The position numbers and the translations under genes were made by a program. A stretch of 64,000 nt of DNA, taken from Fallopia convolvulus. Its lineage: Eukaryota > Streptophyta > Magnoliopsida > Caryophyllales > Polygonaceae. The stretch spans positions 21,410,494-21,474,493 of the forward strand of contig OZ024729.1 in the NCBI GenBank assembly GCA_964016875.1, written 5' to 3'. The notes below the pieces were generated by a model. It saw nothing but the letters and a program-made list of their open reading frames with translations, was not told where the DNA came from and made no database searches. Shown here piece by piece: positions 22,806 through 35,410 of this stretch (position 1 is the stretch's first letter; every line of letters starts with the position of its first letter).

Positions 22806-24018
22806 CTATGTGCCTTTTACATATTTCAACAGATATTTCATGGCTACCCAATGTTTTTCACCTGGGTTAGACATGAACCTACTAAGTACAGAAATTTCAA
22901 AAGCTAAGTCAGGACGTGTACACAACATGACATGCATAATACTGCCTACTGCTACATCATAGGGAATGTCTTCCATTTTCCTCTTGTCTTCAGTAGTCGT
23001 AGGGATGTCTTTCTTAGAAAGCTCCAAGTGCCCCCCAATTGGTATGGGAGCAGACTTGGCTTCAAGCATGGAGAACCTATCTAGTACCTTGAATAGGTAG
23101 TCAGTTTGAGACAGGTATGTTCTTCTCTTGGCTCTATCTCTTATGATTTTTACCCCAAGTATTTTCTAAGCTGGTCCAAGATCTTTCGTGTCAAAATGTT
23201 TCTTCAAGTCTACTCCTATGATAGCAACCTTAGAATTGCTTATTAACAAAATGTCATTAACATAAAGTAACACAAAGAGCAAAGAACTAGACTTAGCGAT
23301 TTTAAAGTAAAGACATGTATCATAGTTGCTCCTTTTAAAGCCAAGAGAATGCATTAAAGAATAAATTTTTTTGTTCCATTGTCTAGGGGATTGTTTCAGC
23401 CCATAGATGGATCTTTTTAAGAGACAAACATGTTCAAGATTTTTCTTGTCAACAAAGCCTTTTGGCTGTTGCATATATATAAATGGTTTCAATCAGGTTT
23501 CCATGCAAAAAAGTTGTTTTAACATCCATTTGTTCAAGCTCCCAGTCATACACAGTAGCCATAGCAATCAATAGACGCATGGTTTTGTATTTTACAAAAT
23601 GAGCAAAGATGTCATTATAATCAACACCTTCCTTTTGGGTAAAACCCTTGTCAACTAACCTAGCTTTATATCTAGGTGGGTAAGAGGGACTAGCTCCCTC
23701 TTTTATCTTAAAGATCCATTTGCATCCTATTAACCTAACATTTTCAAGTTTAGGAACAAGGGTCCAGGTGTTGTTGACATACATGGATTGTATTTCTTCA
23801 TGCATAGCTTTTAACCATTCATTTGAATCCTTACATTTTATAGCTTGCTCATAGGTGTCAGGAGTGTAATTCCTAATAACCTCAGCCACAGTCAAAGCAT
23901 ACTCAACAATTCTACTGTAATTCTCATGCAAATATTTTTCATTAATCTCATGCAAGTTGACATAGTTTATGAACCTAGTGTTAGGTATCCTATGTCTAGG
24001 TTCTCTATCCCTAGTCAA
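22806..24018 (-). pseudogene. Copia reverse transcriptase region
   Basis: Typical RVT_2 motifs in two frames: CKWIFKIKEG, KARLVDKGFTQKEGVDY, LEQMDVKTTFLHGNL, then YMQQPKGFV, IYGLKQSPRQW and LLYVNDILL (the YVDD-type active site, here with Asn in place of the first Asp). A frame change near 23470 and a stop near 23165 break it. It would copy element RNA into cDNA if intact. Confidence 0.9.
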
Positions 24019-24499
24019 TTGATAGTCAGCCAGGGGTGAGGAGCATGCTCATGGTCAGACTCAGGGGTAGAGACAAAGGTAGAAGACTCACTAGACTCAC
24101 TAATATCAACCTGAGCATTTGAATTTGTAGTAGGGTTAGAATTACTTACTCCCCCACCTAATTTGTGGGTATGTAGAACTTGAGAGTTTGAGGTATCAAC
24201 CTCTTATGGCTCTTCACTACTTTAAGGGTTGTCAGTAGTGGCAATGTTTGTGACCTGGAAGTATCCAATGTCAAATTCTGGTTCTTCATCCTGATTTGTG
24301 TCATCATCTTCATAGAACTGGTCACTTTCATTGTAGGGAGATGAGTTGTCTTGGGTACCTGAATTCTCATTCATGGACATTAGTTTATTCTTAAAATGAA
24401 AGTCATGTTCATTGAATGTAACAGACCTTGAAACTATTACTTTATAACCTCTTGGTTGTATAAGTAATAGTTTATACCCTTTGACTCCCTCAAGATAAC

Positions 24500-25479
24500 C
24501 CAACATAATGCATTTTCGAGCTCTTGGTTGTAACTTGCCTTGGGATATTTATGCATATGCAGTACATCCAAAAGGTTTTAAATAGGATAAGTTTGGTTTT
24601 TTCCCAATCCGCATTTCTTGTGGGGTTTTGATTTCTATCACAGAAGATGGGGATCTATTTATGAGGTATGTGGTTGTTATAACATGTAGCCTCACCCCAT
24701 AGGGAATTCTTTAAACCAGCACTTATGAGTATACACCTTGCTTTTTCAAGCAAGGTTCTGTTCATCCTTTTAGCAGTACCATTCTATTGAGGGGTGCCAG
24801 GTATAGTAAGATTTCTTTTAATGCCATGATGCGTGCAGAATTCATTGAACATGCTATTACAAAACTCTAGGCCATTGTTAGTTTTTAAGCATTTTAACTT
24901 ATGTCCAGATTGACTTTCAACCATTGATTTCTAGTTTTTAAACTGTTCAAAGGTTTCATCTTTTGTTTTTAACAAACACACCCACACTTTTCTAGAGTAG
25001 TGATCAATTAAGGAAAGAAAGTATCTTCTTCCCCCAACTGTGTCTACTTGTGCAGGCCCCCAAAGATCTGCATGAACATACTCAAGGGGTCTGTCTATAG
25101 TGTAATTGGGTTTGTTAAAAGGGTCGGAAGTTTTCTTCCCTAGGACACAAGTTTCACAGAAAGTAAGGTCACATGGTTTCTTATTAATCATGCCATTTTT
25201 AAACAAGTGAAGCAAACCTGTATTACCTATATGACCTAGTCTAGCATGCAAAAGTTTTGTATAATTTAGGTTGTCATGATTTTCAGCTTCTTTAGAAATA
25301 ATACGTTCAGGAGAACCTACAAGGTGATAGAGTCCTCCTTTCTTAATACTTCTAATAAGAACATTGTTATTTCTAACAACATCCCTAATTCCTTTAGAAG
25401 TGATAATCTGACACCCTAAATTATCAAAAACAAACTCTGAGAGAAGATTTCTTCTCAGGTCGGGGAACCCACCTGACAT
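24500..25479 (-). pseudogene. Copia integrase region
   Basis: The 25479-24931 part reads HARLGHIGNTGLLHL...CETCVLGK (the HHCC zinc domain) then LEYVHADLWGPAQV and FLSLIDHYSRKVWV, the start of the DDE integrase core. The rest of the core continues to about 24500 with stops. Confidence 0.88.
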
Positions 25480-25579
25480 TTTGTATTACTCTAACCTTAC
25501 CATCATACATGTTGAGTGGAACACTTCCTGTACCTTTAATAGACAGAGATGTGTGATCACCAAGCATAACTACACTAGA

Positions 25580-26532
25580 GTCACTTAAAGTCAAAAATAA
25601 GCTTTATTAAGAGTAGCATGCATGGTACAATTTGAGTCTAAAATCCAAGCATTATCATCATGGACATGGGAAACAACCTGAAGCTCATCAGAGTATTGAC
25701 AAGTAGTTTCAAACACATTAGAGTAACCATCAGGATTATCTTTGTTGTTTTTATTTTTCTCATCTCTTTTCTTCTTTCTACAATCATTAGAATAGTGACC
25801 ATCTTTTCCACAGTAGTAGCACTAAACATCTTTTCCAGAAGAAGAAGGTTCATTTTTCTTATCGGTTTTATCATGTTTCTTTTTTCCTTTGTTGTTCTTG
25901 CCCTTACCTTTAGCAAACATGACTTCACTTTTATTTTCAGTTTTAGTCTCAATTTTAGAGCCATTTTTTACCTTAAAGATTTTTAGGGTATCATTCTTTT
26001 GAACAATGGCTTTAGTGAGTCTTTTAACAGTTAGGTCATCCCTACTGAACTGAACTACATCTTTGAGAACATCAAACTGAGCAGGTAGGGAATTTAGCAT
26101 GATAACAACTTTATAATCTTCCTCCATGTCATCTTTACACCTAGCAAGTTCTTAAGTTAATTTCAGAAATTTATCAAGCTTTTCGCTCAAGGTAAGGTTC
26201 ACATCCATTCTGAACCTAAACAAGTTGGACAGAAGGGTGATCCTACTAGGTAAAGACTTATTCAAGTAGATTTCATCAAGAGCATCCCAGATTTTTTTAG
26301 GATTAGTATGACTTACGACTTGCATGGCCAATTCATCAGTGAGCCTAAGCATTATTTCAGCATGTGCTTGATCTTGAAGTTCCTGCCTCCTAGCATGAGA
26401 GAACTCCGCATGCCATGTCTCATTGACGGCCACCCAACACTTCTCCTTGGTTAAAATTGCTTGCATTTTAACCTTCCACATCGCAAAGTCGATGACTCCA
26501 TCAAAAGGTTTTACCCTGTATAGATCTGTCAT
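25580..26532 (-). pseudogene. Copia gag, zinc knuckle and protease start
   Basis: Starts MTDLYRVKPFDGVIDFAMWK, the UBN2-type Copia gag, and runs through LPAQFDVLKDVV and a Lys-rich tail to a zinc knuckle CYYCGKDGHYSNDC near 25830-25790. Stops fall after LKLT (about 26152) and just before the knuckle. The protease begins WILDSNCTMHA near 25650, where the DSG active-site triplet is now DSN. Confidence 0.88.
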
Positions 26533-26838
26533 CCTTTAGTACCTGTCAAAAGAACACTTAGTTAGATCTTCTAGTATTGAAACTTTAAGAGACAAAAGCG
26601 TAAGAGACAACAAACTAGCAATCAAGAAACACAGTAGAGCCTAATAGATCTACTGTAGGACTTGTCAAGGGTTGCACCGGAAGAGTCTGTTACCCTAGTT
26701 GACAAGAAATCCCGCTCAAAGGCTTACACAGAGAGCAAACAAACAACAAACAGAAAACAACCTAAATAGAGAGTCTAGGACTTCAACAATGGAAGCAAAC
26801 AAGGAATCAAAAAATATCAGAACCTTGCTCTGATACCA

Positions 26839-27668
26839 TGTCGCAAAATAAGCCCTAGAAACTATAAACTCAATAGGAATCGAAGAGATCAACGAAGCAT
26901 GAACAAGAAAACCTAAAGTAGATGAACACACGAGATGGTGACCCGTTTCGGATGTAAATCCTACATCCGGGAGTCTCAGTTCGGAGAGACCAGCCCAAGA
27001 TCCACTAAGTTTTCCAGATAGTACAACAACAAGGTTACACTCAACAACAAATCTCTAGATCTAAAGCACAGAGAAAAGAAAAACAGAAGGATACAACATA
27101 ATATAGAGGAAGGGAGAAATCTAATAGGGTTTCGGCCCCCTATGAAGGTTGTCGAAGCTTTGAGATGAAGCTTCAAAGAAGATGTCGTCGGATCTCGCTG
27201 AGAAGAGCTCGCCGGAGTTGTCGTCGCCAAACTTCTCCACCGCCGCACCACCTTTCTCTCACTTTTCCTCTCTTCTCTTTTTTTTCTTTCTTGGAGCGTC
27301 GTTAGGGTTTTCTGAATGAATGAGCTCAATGAGGGAGCAAGCTAGTATATATAGCTAGGTCAAGAGACGCTCCAACCAAACGTGTCGTTTCAATTAAGAC
27401 ACAGGCAAGCTTCAGAATTCTTGGATTGGGCTTCAAGTTTGGGCTCTTTGGTTTCTCGTGAGAATAGGCCCAATAACACTGGACTTGGATTAGCAAGCTA
27501 CCTCAGCAAACTGGAATGAACCGGGGAGGCCACAAGCTATTTTATTAGCCCAGTTTTTGTTCCAAACTTGATTTTCTCTTTGCTTTTTGATTATTGACCT
27601 ATTGTACAAATGCCATCCAATTGTTGTGTTACTTTAGAATAATTAACATAGGTTTAGAAGTTTTAACA
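26839..27668 (-). repeat. Copia 5' LTR
   Basis: 830 bp, plus-strand TGTCGCAAAATAAGCC to AGAAGTTTTAACA. The primer-binding complement lies immediately to its left (26827-26838). Confidence 0.93.
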
Positions 27669-27975
27669 ACCAGCTCATGTGCAATTTGCACACACAAATG
27701 TGAAAGCCTACGTGGAAGTCTATGCAAGTGGGCGTTTTTGAGAATGTTAATGGCCCTACGTTGCATGTGACATCTCTCATACATGTTTTTGGTGTGCATG
27801 GCGGTTCATATGCCAAATGGACTTCTTTAAACTAATCAATAATGGACTTCTCTGATGAGTTTAAGCATTCATATGAATATAATGTTGGGCCGAATTGCTC
27901 ATAGGCTTGTGAATGGGCACAACACGTACTATTTAGTATTGGACGATGCAATTTTATGCCCCCAATATATATATA

Positions 27976-29803
27976 TAGGGGGAGGTTCCAGTAGAAAGGA
28001 TTTTATAGTAGAAAGTGAGGGTGAATATAGTGCATTGGATTAGAATGGATTAATGGTCAGATTTGATGTTCTATTTTAAGTGAAATGGAGTGAATATTAC
28101 TATAGTAGATTTCATTTACCAAAATAAATGCATATTCCTTAAAAGTAGCAACTAGGTGATTTTAAAAAAATATTAAAAAGGAAAGATTTAATATCAGGAT
28201 AAAAAAATCACGTAAAAGTATATTTTTAGGGTTTGTATTTCTTGTTTTATCAATCAATTTGACATGTTTTTAATTTTAATTCTATATATTATTTTTTCTA
28301 ATTAATTGATATCGACATAATTATTTTATCTTCATTATTGCATGCTGCCAAATGAATACCAACGTAATACACAATGAATATATATATATATATTATAATG
28401 AATATGATCATTATTCAATAGTAATTATATAATCTCATTATAATTTCGACAACCATATCAACTTCAATGAATATTGCTATATAAAATTGTGAATATCAAT
28501 TTACATTATAATACATACATAAGTTGATTCGAAAAGCTATACAAATATCACTATTTAATGATAAGAATATCATCAGCTAACACATTGAATATGATCACCT
28601 AGTTACATGAATATCACTAGGTAATGTGGTGAATATGACCACCCATTTTACATGACTATACTAGCTAATATAGTGAATATGACTGCCTAGTTACATGAAT
28701 ATCACTGGATAATACGGTGAATATGATCACCTGAGTACAAATCTCACAATTAAAAATGAGAAATTTATGATTATAATTTAGTGCCCTGATGTAGACTCCA
28801 TCTTCCTTCGATATTTTCCGATCATTTGCAACCTTCAAATGAAAAAGTAGAGTATAAATATTTGTAACAATACATAAAATCTCTCAAAAAATAATACATA
28901 TTATTTTTATGGCAAGAATGTCATAATTCAATTACATGAATATTACTACCTAATTTTGTGAATATTATTTTTTTATTACAATGAATATCACTCACAAAAT
29001 ATCAAATATGAAAATTACTATACACAAAATATTGAATTTTTTTACCATTGAATATCCTAATATTAAATGGTGAATATCAACGCATTTACCATTGAATATC
29101 GTCAAATATATGTCAGTTCCAAATAAATACTATTATTTGGAATCGTCTCAACACCTATTTCAACTAATTGATAGAAACTAACCCTATTTCAACTAATCTA
29201 ACAGATATCACAACCACTCAACACTTCATTAGAGCAAAATAAGTTAAAACATAACACATAAAACACTAGTATATTAATGCTTGAGGTACAACTAAATCAA
29301 AGAGGCACGAATATTATACATCAGAGTCATGAAGATCCAAAATTTCAAGATTTATTTTCCTATCAAAGAAATGAATGTCTGAAATCAGAAATTATGCATA
29401 TCGAGGGAGAAAGTAAAGAATCTCTTCAACCATTCATTCTCACGCTTCTACTTCTAGCAGCCTCCAAACATTATTTGGAACCAATGGAGCAGTTTTAGAT
29501 AGCGGCGCCATGGTGGGATCTCCGATGGAGGCAGATCTACAATCGTCTCAGCACCCTATAGAGAAGAACGGAACAAAGAGATAAGAAAGAGAAAGTGAAA
29601 GATATTTCTACCGTATCTGTATAAATTGAATTTGAGATAAATTTGTAAAATCATTATTTAGGAAAGCTACCCTAAAATGCGCCTATATTTTTACCATGCA
29701 TCTATTTTCAATTAAATATGGAATGTTAAATATTTCTCACCTAATGGTCCATAATGACACTCACTTTCTACTCTAAGAGCCTTTCTACCAGATCCTTATA
29801 CGT
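27976..29803. mobile_element. TIR element in a TA repeat, with phased GAATAT arrays
   Basis: The left end GGGGGAGGTTCCAGTAGAAAGG follows a TATATATATA tract. The right end, read inward, is AAGGATCTGGTAGAAAGG, and both continue to GTAGAAAGTGAG. A related left end is at 62972. Such elements insert in TA microsatellites. The interior repeats GAATAT/TGAATATCA, with starts at 28565, 28587, 28609, 28631, 28654 (degenerate), 28675, 28697 and 28719, i.e. 21-23 bp apart. The superfamily is unknown to me. No transposase is recognised; the longest frame (29277-29498) has no domain. Confidence 0.65.
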
Positions 29804-30004
29804 TTAACTTACACGTGCTCTTGTTTATCGGTTTCAACTTAATAATGTGATTTTATCATTTAATTAATTAGCGGTTTATTTCGCGCACTATCAGATAGAT
29901 TTGCTAATTATTGAGATAAATTCCTATTATATATTATTTGTTACTATATATATATCTCTCTCTCTTGTTTATATTCTTTCAGATTTAATCTGATTCCGTT
30001 AGAG

Positions 30005-30409
30005 TAGACATGGGTTCCAGTTCCGCGGAACCGGCAGGAAACCGGTCGGAACCGAAACCACGGTTCCAGTTCCAGTTCCTCCATCCCCGGAACCGGAGAA
30101 CCGGCGGTTCCAGAACCGAGAACCGGCGGTTCCGGAACAGAGAACCGGCGGTTCCAAACCAAGTGGAACTGTCGGTTCCACCAATAAAAAAAATAGCGTA
30201 TAATGGGCCGCAACCGCGGTTTTCATTCAGAGGTGAAAAAAATAAACTTTTTTATTTTTTTAAGTATTTTCGGTTCCGGAACCGCAACTGGATCCGGGTG
30301 GAATCGACTGGAACCGGAACCGGCCTAAGCCCGATTTCGATTCCAGTTCCATGGTTCCGAGGAACCGGAACCGAGGAACTGGAAACGCCGGTTCACAGAA
30401 CCAGGTCTA
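30005..30409. mobile_element. hAT-type MITE rich in GGTTCCGGAACC
   Basis: The ends TAGACATGGGTTC and, inverted, TAGACCTGGTTC are flanked by nearly identical 8-bp copies (CGTTAGAG 29997-30004; TGTTAGAG 30410-30417). The body is dominated by GGTTCCGGAACCG and GAACCGGCGGTTCC palindromes. There is no coding capacity despite open frames on both strands. Confidence 0.82.
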
Positions 30410-30808
30410 TGTTAGAGGATCCAATCTAGGATTTACCATTGTAACCTTGTATTTATATGTGTATTCAACATAATGAAAAGTCACAACGTTCAAACATATT
30501 TGTGCTATCTTTACATCGTATTAGCCTAAAGTCTCGATCCTCTCGATTTGCTATGGGCTATGGCTAACAATCTTATTTCACTCACACAGTCACACGTACA
30601 AATCTTGTTCTTTGCCTCTTCCCTTCTGATGACACTTCTTAGAATTTTCACCTTCCTAACTTTGCTATTCAAATTAATAGGTCGAATTATTCCATGTGGC
30701 GCATTGCACTATACGATATGCCTAATTTTATATTTATAAATCTAATTTGGAACACAAAAAGTGAAACTCAATTGTAAATAGAGAATTATCATCACCTATT
30801 GGAATCAA

Positions 30809-30840
30809 CTAGTTGTACCCGTCGTGCTACGATTCAGAAA
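30809..30840 (-). mobile_element. Helitron 3' terminus, minus strand
   Basis: On the minus strand the text reads CGTAGCACGACGGGTACAAC then CTAG followed by T, matching the GTAGCACGGGTACAACTAGT-type ends of plant Helitrons (the hairpin is now imperfect). The body would extend rightward and be split by the MULEs that follow. A candidate 5' end (TCTATAGAACTATATATATA, minus strand) lies at about 50214, beyond them. Confidence 0.5.
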
Positions 30841-30933
30841 TTTTTAGATATATTATAAATATAATATTAATAAAGTAGATATACAAAAATAAATAAAAAG
30901 CCAAAAATAATGTAAATTCTTACAAAAATTTAA

Positions 30934-32195
30934 GGAAAAATTGCTCTAAATATCCCAACCTTTCATTCAGTTGCACACTCTACCCCGACCTTATCGAATT
31001 TCACAAAATATCCTCTACTTTGGGGATAGTTGTGCACTCTACCCTCAAAGTGTCTGCATTTTGAGTAAATTTGTGGATTGAATCCTCACCTTTTTATTTT
31101 GTGACAAAAATACCCAACTCGTGTACAAATCATTTTTAAAAATTATAAATCTTGTCCTTATAAGGATTAAAACATTCAAAAATAATCATTTTAGATCTCT
31201 TTTGTTCTCAATCAATTTTAGTGGTAATTAATTTAAAATAATCAATTTCCTTTATATAAAAATACATTTGGTTAAGTTTAATAACATTTTGGGTAAGGTC
31301 CAAAGTAATAACATAACCTTATAGATTTACTTTTCTCATTTACATGAAAATAATGTCATTACTTTTATTTGGCTAATATAAACTCTCCACTTCATAATTA
31401 ACCAAATAAATCTATAGTCATAACTTTGACTTTAAAAGTAGTTCATCTTGATACTTTTAGTCCATTATCATTTTTTGAAATAATTTTCAAAAAGTAATAA
31501 CATTTTTTTATTTAATTAGTTTGTATCACAATGTTTAAATAAACAAGTTAGAACATAAGTTGTACATTGTCTTGTTGGTTAAGTTGGACAATTTAGTACA
31601 CAAGTTTTTAAACTTTTATAAAAAAAAGGTTATGAATTTTTTTCTTGCGTCTAAATTTATTTCGAAAATAATAATGGAAAAAAGTATTAAAATGAGCTAC
31701 TTTGTAAAGTATAAGTTCTGGATTAATTATTTATGTGGTTAATTATAAAGGTGAGAAGCTATAACATAAGTTTTATAAAAAGGTTATGAAATCTTTTTTA
31801 CTTGTATCCCATTTTTAAAAAAAGTAATAATGAAAAGAGTATTAAGATGAAATATTTTGTAAAGTAAAAGTTATGGTATAATGATTTATGTGTTTATTAT
31901 AAAGGTTAAATTTATATTAGCAAATAATAAAAGTAATTATATTATTTTTAAAAATGAGAAAATTAAACCTATAAGGCTATGTTATAAATGGAAAAAAAAT
32001 GTGTACATGGATTGGACATTTTTGTTACAAAACAAAAAAGTGAGGGGCTAATTCATAATTTTACTCAAAGTGTGGACACTTCGAGGGTAGAGAGCGCAAC
32101 TATCACCAAAGTATAGGATATTTTGTGAAATTTGGAAAGGTCGGGGTAGAGTGCGCAACCGAGCAAAAGGTTGGGATATTTGGAGCAATTTTTCC
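30934..32195. mobile_element. Mutator MITE with about 200-bp TIRs, 9-bp TSD
   Basis: Inward from both ends the sequence reads GGAAAAATTGCTC[T/C]AAATATCCC, then CACTCTACCCCGACC, and the homology extends about 200 bp. Perfect 9-bp copies of AAAATTTAA flank it (30925-30933 and 32196-32204). The AT-rich centre has no gene. It is a non-autonomous Mutator-like element. Confidence 0.92.
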
Positions 32196-33248
32196 AAAAT
32201 TTAATCAAATTCAATTCTTTAAAATCTTTTCAATAAAAAGTTAAAAAGATAATTAATAAGAAAAGATTAAAAAATATAGAATTTTTTAAAGATAAAAAAT
32301 CTTCAATGTTTATATAAACAATCCAAAAAGAAAATTAAACAAAAATTCATATATAAACAATTATAAAAAAATATATAGGAGATATTGTTAGATAAAAACA
32401 AAGAATAAGAGTCCCATGCGAACGCCCGCGTGAGTGAGAATTGAGAAAGTTCCCTGGTCGTTCGATCGTATCACACGGACGGTTGAGATTGCTCCTATTT
32501 TAAAAAAAAACTGTAAAAAGAGGAAACGCGCCACATGGAGCGTTTAGGAGACGCGCTTTTTATAAACTCCATCGTCTTCTCTTCTCTCTCCATTTCTCTC
32601 TCACTCACTTTTACAGTTTCCGAAGCGGTTTTCAAGGAGTTCAAGCGTGAATCAAACCTATTTCGGAGCGATTTCGAGCCTGATTCTTACCATTAACGCC
32701 ATTAGAAAGCTCAATCGAGTTCTAGATGGAGAAGCAAAGTTCATCTCAAGAGAATCAAGGTTCTTATCTCTCGTTTTAAATTTACTGAAACCCTAGGTTT
32801 TTATTTTTGTGTTTGCCGAGTGTATATATACTAAATATTTGATGAATTGTGTGTTTTTTAGTGTTTACTAGGTAAGCCTCGGCGTGCTGCGCACGCCGGA
32901 ATCTGAGCTCTGAATAGGAATATGATAAAAATGTTTATATTTAAAAAAAAATGAGATCTACAGTGATTTACTGGTTGATTTTAGTATTTAACAAAAGATA
33001 GAGTTTACTCACAAGCAAACTTATGCTATAACACCTGGGAGTACGAGCACTCACACCACCTCCATCTTAAAAAAAAACGAAATTCATTTGGCTGCAACCT
33101 AAAAAATATCGACAAAAACAAATGATGAGCATGATTGGAGTGTCATAGCCTTTAAAGTGTATCATATCATAGCCACCTTAAAAGTAAAAAAAAATACCTA
33201 ACAAAGACAAAAAAAAAAGGTTACACATGGCTAATAAAGACAAAAAAA

Positions 33249-33400
33249 AAGTAAACTATTAGTAGACAATTTCGATTTGAATAAGAAGTCCGCACATGTT
33301 ACCAGTAGACAAATGTTCAGCAAGTGCAATAATTATCTTATGCCTTAGAAACAAGTAAACTATTAGTAGACAATTTCGATTTGAATAAGAAGTTTGGCGC
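33249..33400. repeat. Short direct repeat inside Helitron
   Basis: AGTAAACTATTAGTAGACAA followed by TTTCGATTTGAATAAGAAG occurs at about 33250 and again about 104 bp later at 33354. A diverged third piece follows near 33450. Confidence 0.75.
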
Positions 33401-34755
33401 ATGTAATTGATTTCGCCGCAAAGCTTTCTTCGCAAACAATTGCACAATAGTCAAAATCGATTTGAATAATAAGTCGGCAAAGGTAAATCATGTGCTTGCA
33501 AAGCTATATCTCAGCAAATCATTGCACTAATTATTGTGCCATAAAGCAACAGCGTATACAAGAAACTGAAAAATTAAGGAAAGGAAGGATTCTTATATTA
33601 TTGGTAATATACACAATGCATGGCCTACTCAATAAGTCTTAGCACGTCCGTAGAAAGTTTATGAGTGATTCCGATAAAAAAATATGATGCTCTTATCCGC
33701 CTTGAGCTCCTCATTCGACACATATAACATGGTCATCTGATCTTGTTGTGCTCTTATGAGCTTTGAGTTGCTCATTCCACACATCTTCCATCTTCCAATC
33801 AGGTCCACAAATATGAAAAATTACCTAAGAGTCTCTATTCTTTAGGGTGAATTTGTTACCTGTATTATTATACAAAAGATTAGGGATAATCGATTGTATA
33901 CATAATAAGAAAAGAAGCATACATATCAAACATTGGTGATAGATCATATACGTAGCATATGGTTTGCCTCGGAAAGCATTAATTAATTGTATATTATATC
34001 AAGGCAAATGATGATAATTTTTCTTGTCTACTAAATGGTGGCAATAAGATATGAGCTAAATTCCCTTGTTGACCACTCTCATTTGGTAGTGTACGTAATT
34101 ATTGCCTGACACACATTTGACTAAAATGTCATGCCATAAATGTTGATTCAAAACATACTTGTACAATGATCAATTAAGGCTCAGAGAAAGTGAACCTATA
34201 AAGCAATGTATGTCCAACTCCAATAACATTTATTCCAAATATACTATATTACATTTAGCAAAATTAACAAAAAAAATGATAAAAAGCAAGCAACGAAAAA
34301 GAGTGGAAATCAACGCACTAAAACACTACCTAGTTGCCTCAGTATTCTTTATTAAATATGAACACACCAGAAAAGGGAAATTCAGACCACATAGAAGAAG
34401 AGCAAAGGAAGAACTGAATATGAATGTGATGTTCAGTTAATGGACAAATTGTAAGGGATTTGCATAGCATCTAAAAGCGTATTTCAAGAAGCAAATATTA
34501 AAAAGAAAAACTAAGCAGTTATAAGATGCTATGTTACCTATACTATATAGTCTTTAGAACAGGGAAACTCAAGTCTATCTTCTTGAGCAGCTTTAATCAA
34601 GTTTAACCCTGATCATATCAACACTTGATAAACCAACTACCTTTAACTTTATTTCATTAGAAGAATAAGCAAGCCACCTAATATGTGATCAAAAATACTA
34701 TTCTTGTGATGCATGAATACTTTGAGAGATGACAAAAAATGAAGAATGCACTTAC

Positions 34756-35022
34756 CTAGAAGTTTAGGCACACCCCATCTGTTCACACAATTCATCACAG
34801 AAATGATTACAGTTTTTAGCTAGCAAATCATATGAACTTCCAGGCCACTCTCTTCTTAGCTCCCTCAAGATCGATCTGATTAACCTTATAGTTGGACATA
34901 TTTGTTTGTCCAAGAATGATTTTTTCACGATATGAATACATAGGATTTTGTCCAGAAGGGCAGCTAAAAACTCCAATTCCTTGTTCACAATACCCAAATG
35001 ACCATTCATCATCTCCATATAC
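34756..35022 (-). pseudogene. PPPDE (DeSI-like) peptidase fragment in Helitron
   Basis: One exon with AG acceptor and GT donor. One frame gives EDEWSFGYCEQGIGVFSCPS and NPMYSYREKIILG; the next gives LRELRREWPGSSYDLLAKNC then NHFCDE. Together these are the C-terminal half of a plant PPPDE thiol peptidase (deSUMOylating/deubiquitinating isopeptidase family), with the catalytic Cys in KNCNHFC. A 4-bp duplication (GATCGATC, near 34870) separates the frames, and another small indel near 34775 breaks the end. The N-terminal His half is missing. It is a captured, non-functional fragment. Confidence 0.85.
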
Positions 35023-35410
35023 CTGTCAATTGAAGCACAATTAAAGAAAATCAGCATCCAAAATCTATGTAAGCTTCTTTCAACTTTTAAGTCTATCTAA
35101 AATAAAATCAACAAAAAATTTATCGCCCTAGACAAATTAGATTCAACAACCAAATGATATCAATAAGCATATTTGCACAATGGAAACTGCATGCAGTGGC
35201 TTCTAATGCCTACTAAATCAAGATTGCTTCCATTTCATTTTACAAGCATTCATACAAAACTATTCAGGTTATTGTAGAGGACACAGAAAGAAGGCATTAT
35301 ACACTAATTCAGTAGAAGTGTAGAACCTGTAGCATTCCTTGTAATTATAAGGAGAAATTTTTTGAAACTTCCAACATTTGCTCACATGAAGAAAGCAAAA
35401 GGCACTATAC

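Larger units (their letters stand above)
21356..27668 (-). mobile_element. Complete but inactive Copia LTR retrotransposon
   Basis: Full element of 6313 bp on the minus strand, with perfect 5-bp target copies ACCAG at 21351-21355 and 27669-27673. The LTRs (about 830 bp each) begin TG and end CA. Next to the right LTR, the minus strand reads TGGTATCAGAGC, the initiator-tRNA-Met primer site usual in plant Copia elements. A purine-rich stretch abuts the left LTR. The internal order, read on the minus strand, is gag, protease, integrase, RT, RNase H, the Copia order. Many stops and frameshifts kill the polyprotein. The LTR copies differ by several percent over the first 185 bp I compared, so the insertion is not recent. 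Confidence 0.95.

Noticed and set aside
26976..27329. Ser/Arg-rich frame as a gene (also 21578-21847)
   Set aside because: It lies wholly within the Copia LTRs and recurs in both copies.
30010..30429. 139-codon frame through the GGTTCC element
   Set aside because: It is a palindromic repeat translated on both strands inside a hAT MITE.
34159..34440. 93-codon plus-strand frame within the Helitron
   Set aside because: No domain, low-complexity Lys/Arg text, and on the strand opposite to the captured exons.
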